From: Agroathelia rolfsii
Lineage: Eukaryota > Basidiomycota > Agaricomycetes > Amylocorticiales > Amylocorticiaceae
Direction: 5' to 3'
DNA length: 64,000 nt
Assembly: GCA_018343915.1 (NCBI GenBank)
Contig: JABRWF010000004.1
Span: 3,348,001-3,412,000 of the forward strand
The position numbers and the translations under genes were made by a program. How positions within the stretch are numbered: the stretch's first letter is position 1; each line of letters begins with the position of its first letter. Below, piece after piece: positions 35,293 through 47,219 of the stretch. The notes beneath the pieces were generated by a model, which saw only the letters and a program-made list of their open reading frames with translations, was not told the DNA's origin and made no database searches.

Positions 35293-35826
35293 GGTCTTCT
35301 TTTGATAGTCTGGTTTGCAGAGGCCCAAGACCAAAAACTAAGTATAATATATAAACAACTTCAGTAGACGGCTGAAGCCACAAGCAAGCAAGTGCGTAAA
35401 TTTGTTTCCGGCTATTTCAAACCCAGCTTCAGACATAACCATTTCATCATCCAGCCTGACTACAAGTCCAGTAACGCGCAGGTAGTGCATGTTAAATTGT
35501 TTGCTAGTAAACGGCACCAAGAGTGAAAGTGAAAGTGTAATATATGGTAAATTATTTAGAGTCCAGGACTTGGAAACACATATGATGTGGTATGCTACAA
35601 ATCTAGTGGGACTTGAGGAAAGAAACAAGGAGACTCGAAGGAAAACAAATAATTAGGAGTAATTTAAAAAAGCAAAAGGCGCTCTTAAGAGGCACCTAGA
35701 TGAGAAGGGCATGAAAGAGCGTAAAAGGACGTGAAATAAAACAAAAAAAAGGGATGGGATATCGCTACAACGCATCCATTATGGATGGCGATCACGAATA
35801 CAAGAAAAAATGTATGCCAAAGAGGT
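35293..35826. other. Intergenic between Rpp1 start and MFS 3' end
   Basis: Short ORFs only (one of 96 codons at 35338-35628, minus, without domain content). It holds the Rpp1 promoter and the MFS 3' UTR. Confidence 0.4.
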
Positions 35827-37872
35827 TTAAACCTCGTTAAGTTTGCTGTGAGCGGCATCTTCTTCCTCTAACTGCTTAGCGATCTTCAAGTCCAAGCAAG
35901 GAGCAAATTTACTCTTTGCACGGATACGCGGGCCGTATTTGTAGAACAAGAACGGACTCGGGGAGAGTAAGAGAGCTAGGAAGCCGATCAGAGTGCATGC
36001 CCAGTTGACGCCCATACCGTTGAACATTTGCACGGTGAAGAGTGGGAAGGCGCTTGCCAGCGCGGAACGGCAGAGTGTGTTGGCGGCAAAAGCGGAGGCG
36101 GCGTACATGAGGTACGTATCCACCAAGTAGCTCTAATGGATTGTTCGGTGAGTTCATGAACATGAGAAGAGCATATCAAGAACACTTACGGAGAAGGACA
36201 TGAACACGAGCGAGATGCTCATACCGATAAGGATCGTGCTGAGTTCCGGGACAAACCACTTGATATGTGAGTACTCGCCCGTCCATCCGAGCCAGAAGAC
36301 GCCAACGACGAGGCACGGCCCCGCGAGCATGGCGCCATACAAGCGCTCTTCGGGTGGAGGGAATCCCTTCCATCTTTTGATCAATCTTGGGTAGTGGCGA
36401 GAGAATACTATACATGGTCGATCAGAACCTGTTCATCGACAGTAGAGTTGTGAGAAAATACGAACGATAGTTAATGATTGCGCCAAGTGTAGTGCCGATA
36501 CCCACGCCAATGAACGACAGACCATTCTGAGATATGGTGAAACCACGGCGCTCGATGAAGATGACAGGGAAAGCCTCAAAGACTATAAAGATGGATATCC
36601 ATTAATTGTGAACCAGAATTTCAAACAACGAGTATATAACTCACGAGCATACAGCAGGCCATATACGATGGACAGATAAGTCGTGATTAGGATTAGAATA
36701 GGCTCACTCGCGAGCATGTGCAGGGGTCTATATAGTGTACGGTGAACGACACCCTTGACCGACCAATCCTGTTGCTCAATATCGCTTGTGATGTTCGCGT
36801 ACTTTTCCGGTTCGGCTGCACGTCGACGGATAAGCCTCTGGTGAAGGATGACAGGCGCATATGTTTCCGGCAACCACAAGAACATGACTGCTGTACAGAA
36901 TCCAGCGAAGATCATCATGATCCAGAACACCCATCTCCATCCAAGCGAGCTCTCGACGATGTAGCCCCCAACGAGGGGACCAACGACCGGGCCGAGGAAG
37001 ACCGCGGCGGTGAAGAGGGACGTAGCAGCGCCTCTACCCTCTGCGGACCAAATGTCGGCAATGACGCCTAAATAACAAGGAGATAACCGTTAGCAAAAAT
37101 ATTCATAGTCGTCACAAAGTAACCTATGAATAATTGCGCATACCTCCGGAATTGGTGAGAGGAGCAACGGCAAAGAAGCCAGCAAAGAATCGGGTGACGA
37201 GAATTGTCTGTATGTTGTGTGCAAGGGCTTGTCCCAGATAAAACAAAGTATAAAGTGTCATTGTTATCATGAATGTCTTCCTTCTGCCTATCAGTTCGCT
37301 TCCAGGGCCCCAGAACAGGGGGCCAAAAACATATCCCAGCAAGAAGCAGGTTGTCATGAGATAAGACACCTCAGCCGAAATTCCAAAGCTGAGCTGAATA
37401 AATGGCGAAGCGGATGTAGGTGTTGAGGAAGCAAACGTCCTGTGTAACAAGGAATAAGTCAGGAATGATAAACTTGCATGCATATCTAGTCGAACTTGAC
37501 GTACACGTTGACGGTCAATAATATGCAAACAAATGTAATACCCCAGTGTTTGGCATACGACCAATTTTGGGGGTTCTCTGGATCATCTGGTCCGTCCCAG
37601 GTGATCTTCTCCTGTCCCTCTGCTGGGGGTAAGGCAGCTGGTAGTGAGGATGGACCAGCGATGGAATCCTTTGGTAAAGGTTCCCGTGGCTCATCGGCGC
37701 CGTACATCTCAATCTCCCTCTCTGCTTGGTTCAACTCTTCCTCTAGGACACGACTTCCTTGTGTTTTCTTTGTATGGCTGCCATCAGATGGGACTGGGTC
37801 AATTATAGTGAGGGAAGAGCGCGCAGAAGTGGCCGTTGCAGGCCTGCTTGCTGGGGGCGGAGACAACGCCAT
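35827..37872 (-). CDS. MFS transporter, DHA1-type drug/polyamine:H+ antiporter family
   Basis: Starts [17 protein letters not shown] at 37872. After a long charged N-terminus comes [16 protein letters not shown], a motif standing before TM1 in fungal DHA1 proteins. Twelve TM helices follow. Visible marks include [20 protein letters not shown], the loop 2-3 motif A ([15 protein letters not shown]), [17 protein letters not shown], and the antiporter motif C-like stretch [17 protein letters not shown]. The central loop carries [17 protein letters not shown]. The second half includes [23 protein letters not shown] TM12 and ends AHSKLNEV with TAA. It is expected in the plasma membrane, exporting small toxicants, drugs or polyamines; the substrate is unknown. 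About five introns. Length of about 560 residues is usual. Confidence 0.92.
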
Positions 37873-39082
37873 TTAATTCGTAGCTGAAAAAGAAAACGTT
37901 CAAGCAGAAGCAAGGAGGGTCCGTTTGACGGCAATGGGAGCCTTGCCGCTCAATTTTATAAGACGAGGCCGCAAGTTTGCAAAGCTGAGTGGCACGACCG
38001 GGTATGGTCAAAGCCGGTAGCTGACTGAAGGATGTTTACGACGATGTCATGGAAATATACTTGCCGGGGGCAGAATCGGTGCCTTTCCGTCTTTCTCAGT
38101 GAGGTCCTTGCGTGAGCCGATCCATACATTATCGAGAAATTCTCGGCACGGTGGCCGCTGTCCGGTCGTGGATATACCAGCTACTGAGGCACACTGGCGG
38201 TGCTGTATTCCCGGGAAATGGTTTAGGGATGAAGATGTGCTTCTGGCGATGCATGTACTACTAGTATCATACATGCGATGAAAAAAACCCGTAAGACAAG
38301 CCTTCTCGTCAACGATACATAAAAGAAGAGTCATGGACGGCAATGTGCTGTACAAGGATCAGCAAAAGATAGATAGCACAACGTTCTGCGTCATCAATCA
38401 AAAATGAATGGGCGAAAAGGGGCAGCCGTGCGCCGGGTTTATTTCCGCACCGGCGAAATTTCCGACTCTGATTTGTAAATCGATGTAAACAAAAAAAAAA
38501 AAAAAAGCGAAAGTCGTACCAGTAGTAGTACTAGGTCACTAGGTCGAACCCTCTCTCCCATTCTCAAAGCTCGTCCATGGTTTCGGATTGTCACAGTTTC
38601 TCTATTCTCACTGTGTATGAATCTGGTATCCTCGTCATTTTTTCTACCATGATCATGCAAACTTAGGCTCATCTTGAGCTCGTTAATACTACCACCGTCA
38701 TTGTATGTATTTTGGTTGTCTTGGTATCTGACTAAGGAGAAATGACCAACAAGAATCACGTCTCTTCAAGTGATTAAAAAGCTCATGTTAGACCAATCTT
38801 AATTAAATGTAAAGTGTCGCATAAAATACATTGACGATAATCATATTATACAGACAATACTTCAATGTACGACTGAGACTAGCCCAAATACAACTAGAAT
38901 GTTAACTTTTTCTGACTATTCTCCGACCAATATGCCCTTAGGATCGGCCCAGCATGGCCTTTGACGTACCTCACATTAGATTGCACCATTATTACATATA
39001 TAACTACTCTGGTTGCAAATACTCTATTTTTGCAATTAAAGTGGCCTACTCCAAATTCGCTGTAGCTGTATGGTGAGACACC
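37873..39082. other. Intergenic
   Basis: Upstream region of the MFS gene. It contains poly-A at 38,491-38,507 and short ORFs without domain content (for example 38439-38759, minus). Confidence 0.4.
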
Positions 39083-39488
39083 CTACAAAGACGAGTCCGA
39101 CGGACTATCGGGCAACGCTGGGCCATCATAGTGCGGTTGGCTAGCGATGTACGCAGTAGTCACAAAACTAGTGCAAGTATTGACACCCGTAGGGGCAGCC
39201 AGGCGCATGCCACTGCCTGGGAGGTCATCGGCATGTAAACGTTCATCATCCGGCCTACATAGAAAGATTATAGCAGTGAACCTCTAATACTAATAATCAA
39301 CAAATGAAGCAAGTCATTACCATAGTTGACCTTGGTTGGGTATGATGAGTCAAACTGCCCTTGTCGTCTGCGGTGATGAGGGAAGAACACAATGAAGATG
39401 CAACCAATAATAACGATACTGCCAGTCGTGCCGCCAATAATGGCGCCTATGTGCGAGCTACTTTCTGATGATGGCGATGGGTGCTACG
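39083..39488 (-). pseudogene. C-terminal part of a single-TM cell-surface protein, probably broken
   Basis: Minus-strand reading PSPSSESSSHIGAIIGG, TTGSIVIIGCIFIVFF, then PHHRRRQGQFDSSYPTKVNY. That is a Ser-rich stalk, one TM helix with small residues, and a basic stop-transfer, typical of fungal single-pass surface proteins. An intron-like gap (GTAATG...TATGTAG) follows, then a well-formed tail DDERLHADDLPGSGMRL ... ALPDSPSDSSL with TAG at 39083-39085. Joining the two exons at the visible splice sites puts the tail one base out of frame, and no ectodomain exons are clear upstream. Either a frameshift has broken the gene or the splice site was misjudged. Confidence 0.45.
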
Positions 39489-39500
39489 TTCATTGATGCT

Positions 39501-39889
39501 CATAATTCCGATGGCGCAACACGAGGGTAGTCTTCCTGATTTTGTAGACTTCAATTAATACACCACCTTTCTTTACGGCATACAAAGCACGGATTTATGC
39601 TAGTGGCCTATAATTGAAAGATTCTGGGTGGAGATAGATGAAAGCGGGCTCATCATTGAACTCAATAGCCATTTCAAGAAACTGCTGTCTTTACCCTGCA
39701 GTGGTGCCACGCAAGAGCGTCAATGGGCGCCGTATCGGAGCCTCTCAGGCTGACATGATTATGAGGCCTCAACCATTCCTGTAGTATGATATCACGCTCC
39801 GTTTCCCTTTTCTTCCAAGAAAAAAAAACTCGCTCTTGATATACCATACCTTGTTGACAAAGCAGTCACATGAAGGTGTTGATTTGTCG
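39501..39889. other. Upstream flank of the surface-protein remnant
   Basis: Short minus-strand stretches look faintly coding (for example one reading FNDEPAFIYLHPESFNYRPL) but are closed by stops. They may be decayed exons of the gene at 39,083-39,488. Confidence 0.25.
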
Positions 39890-40400
39890 AGCGAGCCAGC
39901 CAGCCAAGACCAAAGCAAAAAGCTAGAAATATGCCATTGAAGGCATCCGCTTGTCGTTGTACATGGACGCGGTACGCGGACAAATGAATAAAGTACATAC
40001 TACAACGCGCGGCTACTCTAAAGGCCTGGTTACGCTGTGCGTGACCGTCACTCCGTCACTCCTATCCTCCATAGCAATGGATTACCATTTTAACAGAAGG
40101 ATACTTGAACTCGCCGCTTAACTTGATTCTTGAAGCTCAGGCTTCGAATTCAAGTTTGAGTATCATACCGCTTTTGATAGTGACTGCATATATAATCATA
40201 ACCAGAGTATCTACCTGTTAGAATGGGCAATCCATGCCTCGATGGGAGTGACGGAGTCACAGTCACGCGGAGCGTGACTGTAATATGTAGCTACGGATTT
40301 TTGTAGTAGTTACTCTATTCGTTTGTCCGCGTACCGCGTCCAAGTACAAGGACAAGCGTAATGCAATCTTGCTTTTGACTTATTACTGGCTGGCTCGCTT
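39890..40400. repeat. Second large inverted-repeat (foldback) element
   Basis: The left arm (about 39,890-40,080) and right arm (about 40,215-40,400) are imperfect inverted copies. Examples are GCGAGCCAGCCAG against CTGGCTGGCTCGC, GGACGCGGTACGCGGACAAA against TTTGTCCGCGTACCGCGTCC, and GTCACTCCGTCACTCC against GGAGTGACGGAGTCAC. The middle also pairs (GATACTTGAACTCG with CGAATTCAAGTTTGAGTATC), so the whole 510 bp can fold back about a centre near 40,140. Arms are more diverged than in the 1-635 element. It has no ORF. A non-autonomous transposon is the best explanation. Confidence 0.8.
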
Positions 40401-41085
40401 TTCTCACACTACCGAGACTCTGGGAGGCATCTAAAAGGTAATGATACCGGCGGGTAACGCGTGACGCGAGAGAATCGAGCAGCACCGGAGTGTCGGATTT
40501 AAATCAGACAAGACGAATAAACACACAAGAGACACTGTAGATTGTAGTACATGTAAATCGTTCTTATATACATGTAAAATACTGAATAATCGTAATAATT
40601 CATCTCTGGTAAAGTGGCCATGACAGTGAAATATGAGGGCAAGAGAAAGTCGTACAGTAGAAACACAAAGAGATAGGAAAAACTCGTACATACGGTAGAA
40701 GAACAAATAAGGAAACCTGCCTATAACAGGCGTTCGTTACATTCGTGACACGTCATGATAAGCTCGTGATTTCAACAAGGCATATGCGTGAAGATGATGG
40801 AAGATAAAAGCTCTGCTTTAGGCGTCCTTTCACTGCTGCCAGAGGAGGTGTTGCTGCTGCTGCGATATTAGCTTGGCGGGCAAGGGAAGTCTATTCGTGG
40901 CCGTGACATCATTGAATGAATCACAATTCCGACTGATCCTATCATCAGGCGGGATTCCATCAGATTCTATCACCCAAACTCATGGTCATTCACAGCCATT
41001 CATAACCATACTGGGACTGCTTGTTGCTCCTTTGTCCTTGCACCCATTCTCCCGTTGCTAGTATCAGTACTATAGCTTGGCAAAG
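40401..41085. other. Upstream region of the tandem ubiquitin-like gene
   Basis: No coding feature. A GCTGCTGCTGC tract occurs near 40,850-40,865 and the promoter of the gene starting at 41,086 lies here. Confidence 0.4.
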
Positions 41086-43894
41086 ATGCAATTGACCATT
41101 AGGAATTTCACAGGCACCTCTTTCAATCTGGATGTCAATCCTACGGACAAGATATCAGACGTCAAGCGTGCTATAAGCGATCTTCGCGTCAAGCGCACTG
41201 GCACAGCTTTTGAAGTGTCTCGTATTAGGCTAGAGTACAAAGGACATATTTTACGCGACGACCGACCCCTCCAGCATTATAACATACCTAACCGTTCGGT
41301 GGTAAATATCGGTAAGATAAGTGCACGCGAGTTCTACGCATGATTCTGATGTAAAGACATGGATTGGTGTTATGCCAGCTCCACCATCCAAGAACGAGCA
41401 GTTCATCACCGTTGAATTTGTGCTCGACTGGATTGATGACGCTCGCTTCTCTATAGTCGTCAATGCTGGTAGCACAGTCGCAAAATTGAAGGAGGAAATT
41501 AGCATTGAAGAAAACATAAAAGTCTCTCAGCTCAAGACTTTGTCTGAGGGCACCCATAGAAATGATCGTGACGATGAAGATGACGATGACGACAACGATA
41601 TGGTTCTCCCTGTCTTGGTCGAGCTACAAGACGACCGGCCCATCGCAGAGTATTGTCTTGAAGGGAAAATAGTCACAGTATACAGTGCGATACAATTATA
41701 TCAGCTGCCTTGGTCTTATTCTGAATGCAGCACTGACAGCTCAACTCACCAAAATCATTGTTAAGACACCTCTCCTCGACGAAGAGAAGCAACTAACACT
41801 ACATCCTACGGAGCCTATCTCAAAAATCAGAAAACTTCTTGAAAGCAGCTGGTCTGGATCGCAGACCCTGCTTAGAGCATCATGCTTAGCTTATAGAGAT
41901 GCTATCCTAGAAGATGAAACACGGACATGCGTCGATTTTAGTATTACTTCGGGTGCCATACTTACATTTGGTACTCTCTTCAAGTGATTCTTGCATGCCA
42001 TCATTCTGATTTAGCTAACGCAATATTACTTTGTAGATTTACCTCCTGAATTTGCCATCTCGTTAAATCATCATGATCGAGCGGCCCGTATGGCTATGAC
42101 CGTTAAAAGCTCCTCTACTCTACGAGAATTTAGAGAAGCTGTCTCAAAGGAAACGGCCATAGACATTTCTCAACTCGTACTGCTTCTCATGGGAAAAGAG
42201 CTTAAAACTAGTGACGATGATCGAACACTCGCTGCTATGGACGTCTTTCCTGACTGCATTGTGCACGTTGGTGAGCTCGCCATCAGATTGAACAATATCC
42301 AAGTGTCATGCAGATATCATCTGACTAAATACTCAATAATATCAGAGAGATACATCAATCTCGAAATAATAACCGAGATACAGAGCGATTTCAACTTTGC
42401 CCCACTCCCACCTTTGCATCCGCTCACTCGCTTTAGCCAGATTCGCGCCCTGCTCGAAAAGCAAATAGATCCTAAAGACCTCAACAAGTACAAATTTACT
42501 TTAGTCGATCATGAAACTATCAAGGAGGATAGAAGGCTTTGGGACTTGGGTGTAATATCCGGCTTTACTATTTTCCTTCGTAAGTCTACTTTGGAATACA
42601 GAGAGCGGCGCAAGGCCATAGTTTTCACTCTTTTCCTTTTATTGTGTATTAAAAAGGTCCTCGCGAAATAATCCTCAAATTCGAAGTTTTCATCAAGCAC
42701 GGGCCTTTTCAAGCTATTTTATCGCCCGACCTGCCTAAGAATATTGACCTTCACAAATCACAAGAGCTTTGGATAGAGATCGATGAAGATGTTCTCTGTA
42801 GTAAAATTGATAGTCAGGTCAGAGAATTACTTGCCAACGATGTACGTCAGCTTCGCACGCATATGGTGTATAGAAAGTACGATCGCAAGCCCTTGGAGCG
42901 CAACAAGACCCTTAAAGAGTGCGGTGTTACCGGTGGCGAGACATTCCTTGTATGTAAGTATCACGTATGCTTTTCCTTCCAACGGGTCATTCTAATGAAC
43001 GCGGAAATTACCAAATAAACAGTTGCTCGACAACTTTCGATATCTGAGCACAATAACATCGCCTCCGCGGACGACGACGACGACCACCCACGTGTTCGTA
43101 ATGGGCTCAGCGGGGCCTTCACAGCGAACGAAGATGAAAATACTGCTGAGGATGACGAAACCTTGATAAGCCAAGAGGATTTGTATAGGATATTGCAGGA
43201 CCTGCACTCATCTGGATCCGGATACTCCAATATCGGCCAGGGGCAGCCCGACACCATTACCGGTACCGGCTATGGAGAGCCTATGGAAGAAGTGTATCAT
43301 GACGATAGTTATCATCAGGATTCCTCTACCGAGCCATCCTCTCTTCCATTGGATACTTTGGAGGCCACAAATTCAAATTTGCCACCTCTGGACGATCTCT
43401 ATATTGATTTGAATACTGAAACACAGCACACTGCACTTATCGCGTCAAATATAGAGTCCCGGGTCAGAATCATGTTTTCAGAAACAAAAATAACGACTCC
43501 CATATGAAAAAAAGGCAGCTGACACAATTTTTTGTATTCAGAATCAAGCGGTATCCGCCATATATGACAACTTTGGCAATCCTTTAAACCCTTCGCCTAA
43601 TGAACAGACTCACCAGGCCGCAATGACATCGGCACCCCAGGAATCTTCCGGCGAGGGGTCCATGACGGCAACCAAGACGTCTAATAGTGCGTGTGATACC
43701 TCTTCAACGGACGATGATTTGGACAGTGAGTGGTGCGATATTGCGGACGATTCAAGGATATGAACAATCAAGTATGTTGTATGAACCAATCATATATTGT
43801 GTTGTTCAGATAGCTGAATGTTTTAGACTCTCAAAGCACCGGCGTAGATTACCCGACACCCGGATTTGAGTGTTTACAAATGGACGACGACTAA
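41086..43894 (+). CDS. Protein of six tandem ubiquitin-like domains with acidic tail
   Basis: Nine exons (41086-41311, 41379-41684, 41731-41970, 42037-42270, 42346-42579, 42657-42953, 43023-43462, 43542-43725, 43827-43894) give 742 residues. Exon 1 starts MQLTIRNFTGTSFNLDV, like ubiquitin (MQ-x-x-x-x-x-x-TG), and continues with KISDVKRAISDL, RIRLEYKGHILRDDRPL and HYNIPNRSVVNI, the order of ubiquitin strands and helix. Exons 2-6 repeat the plan: helix, strand, D-R-P/D-R-T turn, last strand (KIVTVY, AILTF, CIVHV, FTIFL, TFLV). Domains are roughly residues 1-75, 76-177, 178-257, 258-335, 336-413 and 414-512. No Gly-Gly processing site is present at any junction, so it is not a polyubiquitin precursor. 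The tail (513-742) is Asp/Glu/Ser-rich with an amphipathic stretch DLYRILQDLH. Function unknown: plausibly a scaffold binding ubiquitin-pathway partners. Confidence 0.82.
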
Positions 43895-44014
43895 TACGAT
43901 ATAAAAAAAAGAAAGTGGTGTCCTTAAATTCAGGAAACGTGTAGTCATATAGACGGCTATTTATGGTTGATCGAGGTTCTTGATATCCGCAAATCCATTG
44001 TGTAGGGAATCAAT

Positions 44015-44341
44015 ATGACCGGCACAAGCGTGATTCTCCAAGAGTGCACGGGTCGGGTAAACCGGGCGCAGACGGTTATTTATGACTACAGTCCCTCAAA
44101 TAAAGACACGAGTGGAGTTGCGAGGAAACGCATGTGTGAATTCTGGAACGATGCTACGATGAAGTCTCGACTTGATCGAATAAAAGAAAAGTTTCAGCAA
44201 GTGAGTTGTGGCCGACCAATCGGTCGCAATATAACGCAGTTGCGGAATGTAGAAGCATTGTCCTCTCATGTTGAAATTGAGGTATGGGGAAATGTGTTGG
44301 GTGAGCCAGTAATAGCAAAGACGAAGAATTTGTTCATTTAG
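44015..44341 (+). CDS. Unclassified small ORF
   Basis: 108 residues beginning MTGTSVILQECTGRVNR, with a charged segment RKRMCEFWNDATMKSRL and DRIKEKFQQ that could form a helix. The frame reads on past the stop for about 30 codons (IIGYISGIIKRPKDVKDP), which could mean a decayed longer protein. No family recognised. An overlapping minus-strand ORF (44096-44509) is equally open, so the coding strand is not settled. Confidence 0.3.
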   Translation: MTGTSVILQECTGRVNRAQTVIYDYSPSNKDTSGVARKRMCEFWNDATMKSRLDRIKEKFQQVSCGRPIGRNITQLRNVEALSSHVEIEVWGNVLGEPVIAKTKNLFI

Positions 44342-44556
44342 ATCATTGGTTATATCTCCGGAATAATCAAGAGGCCCAAAGACGTAAAAGATCCAATGGG
44401 CGATTATCAGTGAGCCAGAAACTTGGAAGTGTGTGCCCAGGGAAGGCACGGACATGAAATCAGAAGTTCGGGGCCAGGTGACTTCGTAGTCTAATTCTAA
44501 CCCTATCAATATATCCGCAATAATGCAAAAGGAGACTTGTCAAACTTATCCGGCAA

Positions 44557-44868
44557 ATGAACAGACACCTGGGCACTAATCGATCCGGATTTGGTCACAA
44601 CTATATAGGTGTTAATGCCAATGGCAGGTATTTCCAAAGGTTAGGCCTATTTAAAGAAATGCCAGTCACCAATCTCAAAAAAGAGGCATCTGTGGAGTGT
44701 ATAGAACCAAAGACAGTTACTATTCACAATGTTGTTGCCAGCGACAAGGGTTATAAAAGCACCGTGGATGTCGGAGGCATAGCCAAGGGGGGCTCAAGAA
44801 GCAGAGGAAGCCAAGGTCCAAGGTCCGATCAGCCGTTGCCGCTCGCTGGGGGACAAGTAAGCGACTAA
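44557..44868 (+). CDS. Unclassified small ORF
   Basis: 103 residues beginning MNRHLGTNRSGFGHN and ending in a Gly/Ser/Arg-rich stretch close to the next gene. No domain seen. It may be chance, or the far end of the preceding ORF's locus. Confidence 0.2.
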   Translation: MNRHLGTNRSGFGHNYIGVNANGRYFQRLGLFKEMPVTNLKKEASVECIEPKTVTIHNVVASDKGYKSTVDVGGIAKGGSRSRGSQGPRSDQPLPLAGGQVSD

Positions 44869-44950
44869 ACAGAAAACAGCACCTACTTTCTCCCTCTCTT
44901 GCTGCCAGGCGCATGCCCCCTCTGCACTCTCACTGACGATCGACGGTACC

Positions 44951-47219
44951 ATGTCTGAGTCGTCGCCTTTAAACCATGGCCATTCGACGAACTTGATGGA
45001 TTCCTATGGCGCTTGTCTCGTTGCACTCTGTCTCTCATACGCACTATGGGGCATAAACGTCATACAATGGTGTGTTTCTCACCGACATCCCTTGGCAGTC
45101 CGTCGAAACGTACCGGGCCATGTCTAACATGCATTGGCTGATTATATCCCCAGTTTCTACTACTGCAATAGGTACAACAGATCCCTCTATCAAATTATGT
45201 CACTACCATCAACACCACTCTTTGTAGTCCGCGTCGATCTGATGATCATTGGGTGACACATATCCTGGTAAGCCCAGGTCTTCCTATCATCTTCTCGGAG
45301 AATCGCCTCGCTCAACTTGGTGTCATAGGTTGGGTGGCTATGGTAAAGGCACATTGTGGAATATACTAGGCTGCATTTTTATTCAAGGAAATCCTCAGGA
45401 TATGTGAAACTGTACGAATAACACTCATATCTCGCGGTAGTAAGCAATGCTTTACCTATATACCCAATATTGATTGACTCAAGGCCTATGTTCTAGTTAT
45501 GGATCCTCTAGTACTAAGATGGGGAGATAAATCTTCTCTGCCACTAGCATCACCGTATGTCATGAATATATTACACTGGTAGCAACTTCTTCTCAAATAG
45601 CTCATTTCACTCCATATTATAGATACTTTGTTGTAAATCCGCAACATTCTTTCATCACTTGATTGTCGATTGCTGACCATGCTGTTTAAACCTCAGTGGC
45701 AAAACCTGTTCTACGTGAGTTCATTATATCCGGAATCCGTCCGAAGCCATCGTCTAAATCCGTTCTCAGGGGCTCATTGCTGTTCCCGCCCAAGGCTTTT
45801 ACTTATACCGCATTTATATTAGTATGCATGACCTCTCTGCGAAATAATAGCTACCTCTGAACCTTTTTCAGTGACCAATCGAACATTGTACCTGTTAATA
45901 CCTATGGTACCACCGAAAATTCTGTTTACCCAACTTCTTATTATTAACCAAATTGCTCTAGGTCGCACTACTAGCCTGGGAATTTGGTGAGCTGTCATAA
46001 GAGCAGTACTGAGTTTCGGGCATCGATTGAATTTTCACTTACTCGGGTCATATAGTCGGTCTATTGGGTGAGTTCAGCGCTTTGTTCTCGTATATTTCCA
46101 CCAATGAATTACCTTGAACCAGTCTACATTGGCAAGACGTGGGTTTATTTACCCTGGCTATTACTGCTCATAATGAACATCATCTTACGTCGCCCAATCT
46201 CAGTGCTAACGTCTCGTTGAACCATGACGTTGTTAACACATCCTTTGTTGCGGTTTGTATTCTCTTTCGTTTCATATCCCTATCCACATGCTCATACGCT
46301 GAAAACATCTCTATAGAGCCTCATCGAAGCCGTCATCGGTACTGGACTGGCACTCGATGTCATAATCACAACCGCCGTGATCATCATCATCTTCAGAGAA
46401 AAGAATCGAAACGACCATAAGCAGTATGTTGGTTTTATTTTTATCCAGGAGCCTTTATGACAGGTTTCTAAACTCTTGTAATTCCAATATGTCTCCCTTT
46501 CTACACAGTACCGAAGCGCTACTCTCCCGTCTCCTCTTCTTTACAGTCAACACTGGTCTTTGGACTACACTCCTTGCCATAGCACTCATGATAAATGTAG
46601 TGCACCAAATATCCTCATCATCTCTGCTATCAACTCTAACAAATGTCCTTTTTTTCACCTTTCTTCCGTTTCAATCTCCAGATTGCAGTCAACCGACACA
46701 GCCTGACCTCTCTCGCCCTCGAGTTTCTCACAAGCGGATTTTACGTCACCAGCGTGCTGGCCAACCTCAACGGCCGCGCCTGGATCAGGAATGGAAACCG
46801 GGAAAACTCAAAATACGACAGCGACGACTCCGGGAATACAGAGCTAAGTACTTGGCATGCTGCGACTAGACCTGCGAATGTAAGTGTGCTTTCAACAACT
46901 GTCGTTTTATCATTCGACCTTTTTCTTCCCCTTACGCATCTCTACAATCGATCCGGTCAAAACTAAAATTTAGTCACTTTACTCATTGCAGAGAGAGACC
47001 GTGTACTCTACGTATAACCCGGACGTGGATGTAGAGGATTGTACCCACCACCGTCATTATACGAGGGTAAGTGCCAATCTTGTCTCGATAATCATATCAT
47101 ATCACTCATCTATTGTCGCTGTTCATTCTGCGTAGGGGGAGTCCGTTACACCTTCTGACCACTGCATCGATGATGGTGAGGAGACGATGTGGAAACCACC
47201 ACCTGTAGAGAAGAAATGA
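44951..47219 (+). CDS. Seven-helix membrane protein, DUF6534-like
   Basis: Starts MSESSPLNHGHSTNLMD at 44951; TM1 follows (CLVALCLSYALWGINVIQ). Many very small exons follow, as usual for this family. They include GLIAVPAQGFYLYRIYI, then TNRTLYLLIPMVALLAWEF, an exon with LIEAVIGTGLALDVIITAV and IIIIFREK, and RLLFFTVNTGLWTTLLAIAL. The last core piece is SLALEFLTSGFYVTSVLANL followed by NGRAWIR. The order (loop after TM6 with NR/NK, RLLFFTVNTGL, YVTSVLANLN-x-R) is the DUF6534 signature of Agaricomycete membrane proteins. The polar C-terminal tail ends VEKK with TGA at 47217-47219. Function of the family is unknown; topology suggests a receptor-like or sensor protein. Exons between 45.1 and 45.7 kb are uncertain. 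Confidence 0.8.
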
